DNA of 64,000 nucleotides from contig JAUGWO010000180.1 of assembly GCA_049724395.1 (NCBI GenBank), forward strand, positions 21,872-85,871. Direction: 5' to 3'. The position numbers and the translations under genes were made by a program. Source of the DNA: Spongospora subterranea f. sp. subterranea. Taxonomy: Eukaryota > Endomyxa: Phytomyxea > Phytomyxea > Plasmodiophorida. Below the pieces are notes generated by a model. It was not told where the DNA came from and did no database searches. It saw nothing but the letters and a program-made list of their open reading frames with translations. Positions 57,756 through 64,000 of this stretch are shown here, piece after piece; position 1 is the stretch's first letter; each line of letters starts with the position of its first letter.

Positions 57756-57831
57756 AGAAAACTGCGCACTGACGCGCGCAGTTTTTCTAAAATCTCAAAC
57801 GCTTTTACTTCTCAAATACCCCTGAGAAGTA
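57756..57831. other. Two stem-loops beside the Rep fragment
   Basis: AGAAAACTGCGC / GCGCAGTTTTTCT (57,756-57,788) form a GC-rich stem with loop ACTGACGC. The second copy of the 9-bp stem with loop AATACCCC follows at 57,806-57,831. Confidence 0.5.
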
Positions 57832-57918
57832 GAAATGACTGTAAATGTACATATGTGTGTACACTTGAGTGTATATAACCAGTCACGCATTTTTTAGATT
57901 CTCATTCTCAAAAGGTCT

Positions 57919-59035
57919 AGACATGTTTCAAATTTTTCATCTTCCATACAACTTTGATGGCTCACTAGTCAGTCAATATTTGGAACTAGTAGAGAATTGT
58001 TCTGTATCGCTTTTTGTTTCGACGAGATCTGTCGAATTACAGAGCGTTTGTTGGAATCTAAGAAAGTTTGAACTGAGTTGAAGATATCAAACTCCGTGAC
58101 GCCCTCTCAATGGTGTTGAGTTAAGGTGACTTTTGGGACTGTACCTCAATGCGTATTGTCGCACAATGGCCAATCTACCAAATCTGCCACCTATCAATTA
58201 GCCTGGTGGCCACAATAATTGCTGTGCGATGTCTGGAAAACAGAGTTCGTAACTAAGCGCAACCCATTCTACAACCACATTGTGCAGCGTTTAGAAACAA
58301 TGCGCCGATGAAAACGGCCTCAGAATTCCAGCGGGAAATGTTGTCGATATGAGGATGAGGACTGTCATGGCCTTGCAGTATTTAAGGCTTGGGCGACGGC
58401 GCGGGCTTCGCAGACGATGGCGTTGTCTTCTTCCGGTGTCCATCTGCGGCCGAAAGCTTTCTCGTTGGCTGGACAACGACAGCAGAGACGGGGACGGAGT
58501 CGTCCATTTGGCCCATGTGGAAAACTCGACGCACTTCAAGTAGAAAATTCCGTCCATCCAATTATTGCGACCCAAAACCGAGATGCGCAAAAATCCGACG
58601 ACTCTGTACTTCAACCAGTCTCTGAGCCAGTGTAGCGCGGACCACAGAATTACAAATGTCATTTTGCTCATTCACTACACCAAAATGAATTAGGTAGGCC
58701 ATTATTGGCAAAATAAGCCATTATGGCTATCAACCTTGCAGGTGCCGACTGTGTTGATTGCGACAACGCAACCTTTTTAAAATCCGGAATCATTTGCTTC
58801 GTAGCTGTCTGTCATTTTTGCTCGCAAATCATCATAGATAGTATTGGTTGGTTGCGCCACGGCCAAACGGCAGTCGAGTCGCCCAAGATTTTGGTTCAGC
58901 AGCCCTTCACTCAGACTGTCTCAGAAACTTCGGCACCAGTGGCGAATGTCCGTGCGAACGACACCAAGTCCGGACAAGTGTGGATTTGCTGACGAGGGAA
59001 ATCATCACATCAAATTCGTTCACTCTCTATTCGTC
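57919..59035. other. Region without an assigned gene
   Basis: About 1.1 kb. Nothing recognisable; short open stretches occur on both strands around 58,300-58,670. A small inverted match (GGCCATTATTGGCAAAATAAGCCATTATGGC) lies near 58,697-58,727. Includes the upstream region of the secreted repeat protein. Confidence 0.35.
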
Positions 59036-60088
59036 ATGAATTGCTCCGTTATTCTGATCACTGTCCTGACTATATTTGCTCTGTCCGAATCTCACAACCA
59101 GCGCCAATCAGGTTCAGATTCGGTGCCACTCTCATTTTGTAAGCAGATCCATTCCGGACTCGGCAAGTTTGCCCATTCATCTGCGAGTCGTGTAAAGAAA
59201 GGTTTTCGAAACTTTGACGGATGCATTCCGGTATCAAAGAAAAAAAGTCGTTTGGCCCTTGCAGATAAGGGTAATCCAATCAAGGAATTTTCCAGTGGTG
59301 TTGATGTTTTTCCAGCCGTGACATCATTACTCAGTGCAACTGAGGAGAATCGAGTGAGTACTGGGGATATCTTAGACGAGGAAGAACGCCCTTGTGAATC
59401 ACTAGCTGTTCATGAGCCATCCCCCGAACATGTTGTTCATGGCGTTGATGTTATTTCAACCGTCGTGTTACCCAGTACAAATGATGTTGAGTCCGAATCT
59501 TTAGGTCCTAGCCAATCCGGTTCAGATACCCGCCCGCCACTAAAATTCAAGAAACGCATTTCCGCTGGACTCAACAAATTTGCCCATTCATCCTCGCGTC
59601 GTCTAAAGAAAGTATTTTCGAAATTTGGTGAATGCATTCCGGTTATGAAGGGTAAAACTCGCTCGGCCGGTGCAGCTAGGAACAATGAAATCAAGGAATT
59701 GTCTAGTGGCGTTGATTTTACTCCAACCGAGAAAATCCTCTTTCCAATTGATGAGAACGAGGAAGAGATCTGTTGCGAATCAGAAGCTGGTGATGCGCCA
59801 TCCCCCCAAAATGTTATTCAGGATGACACAGAGATTGTTGATAAGAATATTGTTCACATCCATTGCCTTACACCTAATGTAGACGAGGATACTGCTGCTA
59901 ACGCACAGGATGATGTGAGTGCACACGATCCTGTTGAGTCTTATTCTACTACTGCCAATGTACTCCATCTCGTTGACTCCAGGTCTGAAATAGACCCCTC
60001 ATCTATGCCGAAACTATTCAAATTGCTCGCTATATTCTGGATTGTTACTGCATTGCATAAGTTGATCGGAAAATGGGCAATACACTGA
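59036..60088 (+). CDS. Secreted two-repeat protein with C-terminal membrane anchor
   Basis: The first well-placed ATG gives a signal peptide (MNCSVILITVLTIFALSESH). Two repeats of about 140-150 residues follow. Repeat 1 has QSGSDSVPLSFCKQI, GLGKFAHSSASRVKKGF, CIPVSKKKSRLA and KEFSSGVD. Repeat 2 has QSGSDTRPPLKFKKRI, GLNKFAHSSSRRLKKVF, CIPVMKGKTRSA and KELSSGVD. Each pairs a basic helix with an acidic, serine-rich tail. A hydrophobic segment (LFKLLAIFWIVTALHKLIG) sits at the C-terminus. About 350 residues, no intron. The open frame extends upstream to 58,844 but without a signal sequence. No family recognised; a surface or effector-like role is a guess. Confidence 0.6.
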   Translation: MNCSVILITVLTIFALSESHNQRQSGSDSVPLSFCKQIHSGLGKFAHSSASRVKKGFRNFDGCIPVSKKKSRLALADKGNPIKEFSSGVDVFPAVTSLLSATEENRVSTGDILDEEERPCESLAVHEPSPEHVVHGVDVISTVVLPSTNDVESESLGPSQSGSDTRPPLKFKKRISAGLNKFAHSSSRRLKKVFSKFGECIPVMKGKTRSAGAARNNEIKELSSGVDFTPTEKILFPIDENEEEICCESEAGDAPSPQNVIQDDTEIVDKNIVHIHCLTPNVDEDTAANAQDDVSAHDPVESYSTTANVLHLVDSRSEIDPSSMPKLFKLLAIFWIVTALHKLIGKWAIH

Positions 60089-60253
60089 ATACACTCCAAA
60101 CGGTTAAATCCACTATTTCGTCAAATAATTTCTGTATTGTAGTATTGACAGAATAATATTCAAATGCTTGAACAGTGAGGGACGAAATGAGAGAACGCTA
60201 ATCAAACATGTATTATACAATAGACCAATGGATCGTGGGCTGAAATATGGAAG

Positions 60254-61597
60254 TCAATAAGGTATTGGATATAATGGATTAGCGGCAATAGCACATTGTC
60301 CAGAATGTTGATCCTGATCGGTACGAGCCAATTTCATGAACCCTTCCTGGCCCCAATCTTCTCCCCAGCTGTTTTGAATCTTCCAGAATTGAGATTGAGT
60401 TGAGCTATCGACTCCATAACTATGATTACAGTAAACAATGGAATGGCGATGATAACGACGAGGACGAGTGATACCCGACAATCAACACTGAATGGCGTGG
60501 CGATGATGAACACGTCCCATCATATATTCCAGAGCTGTAGAACATGATACCGCGATCGCTAACTGCATCAATGGACGATATAACTGGGCGAGTAGCTACC
60601 GCCATCTATAGGATTTCATAAGATATATCAACAGGTTGTTTGGTCAAGGTTGATAACGACCTTGAGATCAGTCTGGTTATTGGGCAGAACATATGAGTAT
60701 GATCGTATGTTGACCAGATTATCACAGACTTGGTCTTGACAGGACTCGGAATCACGACCTGTATAGGGATATGATGAGCTGGTGCAGATCCCGCCATGCC
60801 CGATAATATAGCTATGGATATGGGGTAAATGGATGGCAATAGATGGGCGGTACATCGTTTACTCTAGCGATGATTTGGCCGACCCGCCATTGCAACCATC
60901 ATTGCCGAATGACCAACTGCAATCAATCAATTGCTGCTCCGATAGCGGTAGTAGCTCCCCGGTTGATATCGCTGATGCACTCTATCATGGCAAGTTCATG
61001 CTAATAGCCCATTTAGACTCATGAAATGATTCCTCACCTGAACCGCTGCGGATGTGGCGATTGCCCAGCTGGATCGGCATCGTCCCTGATCTAGCACTGG
61101 GGATAGCGCCCCGATCTGTTGCCAATCAACCTGATCTGGGGTGATTGTGGTATAGGCCGAATCCGTCCTGGATGAATTGGTGACCGAGCCCGACATCTTC
61201 AATAGGGATTAAGCAAAACAATCCATTGTGTGAACACGGGGTCGTTTCATAACCTGATCAGAAGCATTGCCCATTACCCATAACCGAAACTGATCATGGG
61301 TCATATCCCCAAACTGGTTCATCATCATATCGTATGATCGTAATGGATTATCATTGTGCTGTTTGATAAAACCTGCATTATCCATAAACGTCGCTCTCCA
61401 GCTTCCTCCTCTTGATCAGATGCATATTCCTAACACAGTTGAAAACTATCACCATAATGACAGTAATCAGCTCACTAAAGTACTTTGCTATATTTAGATA
61501 GGAATTCTTTGAAATCTCTATCGTCATCGGCGGCAACGTGGGAGATTGTCGCGATTCCAACAATAATCAGGCCCAGAAATAATCCAGTACACCCCAT
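60254..61597 (-). CDS. Papain-family (C1A) protease homologue with Cys-to-Ser active site
   Basis: Spliced protein with a signal peptide ([20 protein letters not shown]), an I29 propeptide ([45 protein letters not shown]) and a mature domain [27 protein letters not shown], split here for length. Later blocks: [56 protein letters not shown] (His, across a 55-base intron); and [17 protein letters not shown] (Asn). The nucleophile position reads RCRSSW instead of GCGSCW: the codon is AGC, one base from TGC. His and Asn are intact. The frame shifts by one base in the propeptide near 61,395, so a pseudogene cannot be excluded. At least five short introns. Confidence 0.8.
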
Positions 61598-61767
61598 TGC
61601 TACTCCTTATTGCAATTCTTGAGAAAGCCACAGGTCGTGCGCCTACTCTCAATAATATCTGACAACCCCCCGTGTAGTGTGTCATCGATAATACCCTTCT
61701 GATCATATACCGAACCCACCAATAATGTCTAATCACTCTGCTACATTTATAAGATACCATAAGTACT

Positions 61768-62706
61768 CTAATCGATAAATGAATCATCACCGCCGGATTC
61801 ACCAGAACGATTTCTCTGTTTTCGTCTCCAAACTTGAAACGTCTTGAAATCCCATAACTTTTGCTCTAGATAGGTCTGACGGCGATGTTCCGGAATAAAA
61901 TCCCATTGCTTTTGCGATAGACCCAGATAATACCGGATAAGAAACTTTTTCTGTTCGTCGCCGTATTGCCTTCTGCATATAGTAAATACGATAAGCCAAT
62001 GACCAACCCAAATCACCAAGAGCAGGAGTGATTTGGGCCATGACAACATTCTGACAGGTAATAGCGTCGCTAGGGTCGGGGCCTGTGTTGAAAACCATTC
62101 AGCATGATGAACAACCTTATTTATCTCCTCATCGGTGATGGATTCTGCTAGCTTTGGGTCATAATCTCGCTTCTTCTTTCCCTTTTTAGAGACAGCAACA
62201 TCAGGTAAACCTCGAACAGCTCGTATACGCTCCTGTACTAGAGGATCATGAACCAATCGCCGACGAAGATCGTTGTACGAAGCGCGCTTAAACATGAAGT
62301 CACCAAAAGTTAACAAATATCATGAGCATGACAGTAAGGACAGATTCTTGGCGACCAACGAACTCTTTTTAATCCATGAATCGGTACTGAAATAAAACCT
62401 TTCCGGATGGTCAAGAAATTCATCGTATTCAATGCGGGTTTTCTCGTCTTTCAATGCTCGATATGCATCAGCAACATCAAGAAATTTCTGGTCATCGCCT
62501 CCAGATGGAGAATCAGGGTGGAAGAGCTGACTCATAGAGTAATACGCTTTTTTTATAGCTGAGCTATCTGCTGTATCCTTCTGTAGTCCCAGAACTTCAT
62601 AACACGATTTCCCTCGACAAAACACCCCCACATCAGCTGAACATTGATATAAAATCAGGGCGTATACGAGCATCATTATGACAGAAACAGATAACTTGAT
62701 GGACAT
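61768..62706 (-). CDS. DNAJC25: DNAJC25-like ER membrane co-chaperone (broken frame)
   Basis: J-domain protein of the ER membrane. Signal/membrane start MSIKLSVSVIMMLVYALILY, then J-domain SCYEVLGLQKDTADSSAI with the HPD motif (QLFHPDSPSGGDDQKF). C-terminal family block: RRQYGDEQKKFLIRYYLGL, QWDFIPEHRRQTYLEQKLWD. In the middle the frame that carries both halves contains one TGA at about 62,320. A second frame over the same 75 bases reads a good membrane helix (VLTVMLMIFVNF) where the family has one. This implies two compensating single-base errors in homopolymers (A5 near 62,370, T4 near 62,310), or an unusual intron. Confidence 0.8.
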
Positions 62707-63380
62707 GGCGACAATGACGCAGCGATGAACGGCACCACACTGGGATTAAGGAAAACACTTAGAGGCACAGCGGATGGCCTCTGGTGATCCTCAGAATGGG
62801 GTGTGCGACAAGTCGAGGGTGATGAACAGCAACGGACGATATTAGGGAATGATGTGATTCGAGAGATGAAGTCACAGGAGATAGAGAGAGAGGAGACGAC
62901 TGTGGAGACTGAAGAGAAAGAGAGAGATGTGAGTGGAAAGACCACAGATGATGACGGGCTGCACTGGCAGTGTTGTAACAGATGGCAATTGCAGGGCGCA
63001 TTTACATGAGGGTGATCCGCTGACCAGCCCAGGATACACTGTTCACATACCGACCACTGAGCTAGGTAGCGCCCCAACTCACGCGTCAATTTTGATTGTG
63101 TACGGATATGCGGAGTGACCAAGGCCGAATGTTCGATAGGGACGGAGTGCCAATCGTTCCTGGCAAAATCCATCGCGAAACCGGGCTTGCGACATTGGAT
63201 GGTCAGAAAGCCTGGTTGTGCAACTGGAACGAATCCCAGCACAGGGAAGGCTTAAAATAACAAAGTTGCGATTTGCGCCACAAATTTTGTCTTTATCTAG
63301 TAAATCCAGTGATTTTCGATCTGGAACGTGATGGGGAACGTGGTGCGTTTTGTTCCAGAACTTATTATTACTGAATTGAC
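62707..63380. other. Divergent intergenic region with polypurine stretch
   Basis: About 670 bases between the DNAJC25-like start and the F-box/LRR gene. It includes a GA-rich run (GAGATAGAGAGAGAGGAGAC near 62,878). No gene supported. Confidence 0.4.
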
Positions 63381-64000
63381 ATGGTCACCTTATGTGAGTT
63401 ATTGAGTACTCCTGTTCCCCCAACGCGTTTGATATGGTCGTATCTGTCCTGGCAAGATTGTCAGTCGGCCATACATGTCAACCTCATCATGAATCGCTCG
63501 TATTACATGTCGGCAGAGTCGTTTACTGTTTCTCGTCGTCGTTCATCATCTTCGCCAGCCATATTCCTTCAGAGACTACTTCAAAGGTTCCAAATACCTG
63601 ATTCGCCTTGATCTGTCATCGGTTACGGATTCCGGATCTGGCTCGGCGCTGCTCCAACCACTATATCTTCCCTGCCGATTAACTCTGCAATATCTGAATC
63701 TATCAAATACCCAGAGTACTTATCTGAGTCCGCTGCCCATGTTCCAGGCTCTTCATCATCTGAAGCTATTCGGCTGTTGTAACATTGTAGACTTGAGCCC
63801 GTTGGCGTACTGTACCTCGTTAAAATCACTGGATGTGACCGCTGTTCGTGCCATTGCTTTGCCATCGTTATCGCTCAGGTCGCTACAACATCTAGACATC
63901 AGCTATAGTCGCATATCAGATATATGGCCGTTATTGTCGGTGTCAGATTCATTGATCAGTCTCAATATCAGCTCCACATCCATAACCGATCTACGACCGT
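63381..64000 (+). CDS. F-box-like / leucine-rich-repeat protein, partial at right edge
   Basis: The N-terminus reads MVTLCELLSTPVPPTRLIWS and YLSWQDCQSAIHVNL, an F-box-like helix pair. After a frame change near 63,530 (possibly a very short intron) regular leucine-rich repeats follow: KYLIRLDLSSVTD; LQYLNLSNTQSTYL; LHHLKLFGCCNIVDLSPLAY; LKSLDVTAVRAIALPSL; LQHLDISYSRISDIWPL; LISLNISSTSITDLRP. The gene runs off the window. Such proteins are usually substrate receptors of SCF ubiquitin ligases. An alternative start at 63,331 with a GTGAGT donor is possible. Confidence 0.65.

Larger units (their letters stand above)
56644..57918. repeat. Array of a palindrome-forming repeat around a Rep fragment
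   Basis: A unit of about 80 bases (begins AGACCTTTTGAGAATGAGAA, contains AAAAAATGCGTGACTGG and ACTCAAGTGTACACAC, ends near TGTACATTTACA) occurs at least eight times. Forward copies: 56,644-56,722; 57,303-57,394; 57,431-57,486 (truncated). Reverse copies: 56,765-56,843; 57,189-57,267; 57,394-57,424 (partial); 57,677-57,755; 57,840-57,918. Forward/reverse pairs make three hairpin-like units: an empty one (56,644-56,843), a short one (57,303-57,424) and one holding the Rep fragment (57,431-57,755). The copy at 57,303 carries an internal duplication of about 19 bases. Copies are nearly identical, so amplification is recent. Confidence 0.9.

Noticed and set aside
58291-58671. Minus-strand frame of 126 codons
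   Set aside because: No motif, no family and similar open frames on the other strand; composition is that of non-coding DNA.
62676-63242. Long minus-strand open frame upstream of the DNAJC25-like gene
   Set aside because: Low-complexity Ser/Leu-rich reading of a GA/CT-rich spacer without motifs; it merges into the co-chaperone start in another frame.

Overview
The window is nuclear DNA from a eukaryote. Nearly every recognisable gene is cut by short GT-AG introns, mostly about 40-70 bases, and many conserved proteins can be read only by joining short exons. I cannot place the lineage. A TTC29-type protein points to an organism with a flagellum or cilium. A bacterial-style chorismate mutase/prephenate dehydratase fusion argues against an animal. 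Genes are dense, lie on both strands and are often only tens of bases apart.

Region 1 (1-32,100) is a housekeeping block: ESF1 (rRNA processing), SDHC (complex II), importin-5 with a stray duplicated exon behind it, cofactor-independent phosphoglycerate mutase, a thiolase-fold protein without the thiolase cysteine, a small inverted-repeat element, the P-protein with a degenerate dehydratase half, eIF3m, a single-exon FAD monooxygenase, mitochondrial TsaD/Qri7, sideroflexin, a secreted/membrane repeat protein, MRG15/EAF3, a small possibly ubiquitin-like protein and proteasome subunit RPN1.

Region 2 (32,100-52,350) alternates genes with unassigned or repeat DNA: CMC2 (cytochrome oxidase assembly), TTC29, a 92-residue protein, an intronless 746-residue helical protein, ATP12 (F1-ATPase assembly), an SRSF10-like splicing factor, an inverted duplication of about 1 kb, a small spliced gene of unknown family, a decayed pogo-type transposase, a 621-residue protein with repeated CTFRP/FERLH motifs and an RraA-like gene.

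Region 3 (52,400-58,000) is a mobile-element nest. A DDE transposase gene has its last 516 bases copied in reverse beside it, giving a near-perfect fold-back. An internally deleted mariner-like element with 22-bp terminal repeats sits in its 5' part. Next to it is an array of palindromic repeats enclosing a truncated replication-initiator (Rep) fragment of CRESS-DNA virus type. This array is the best candidate for something undescribed.

Region 4 (58,000-64,000) holds a secreted two-repeat protein with a C-terminal membrane segment, a papain-family protein whose catalytic cysteine is serine, a DNAJC25-like ER co-chaperone with a broken reading frame, and the start of an F-box/leucine-rich-repeat protein running off the right end.

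Coordinates of spliced genes run from start to stop codon and include introns. All family calls come from reading the translated sequence; no database search was run.
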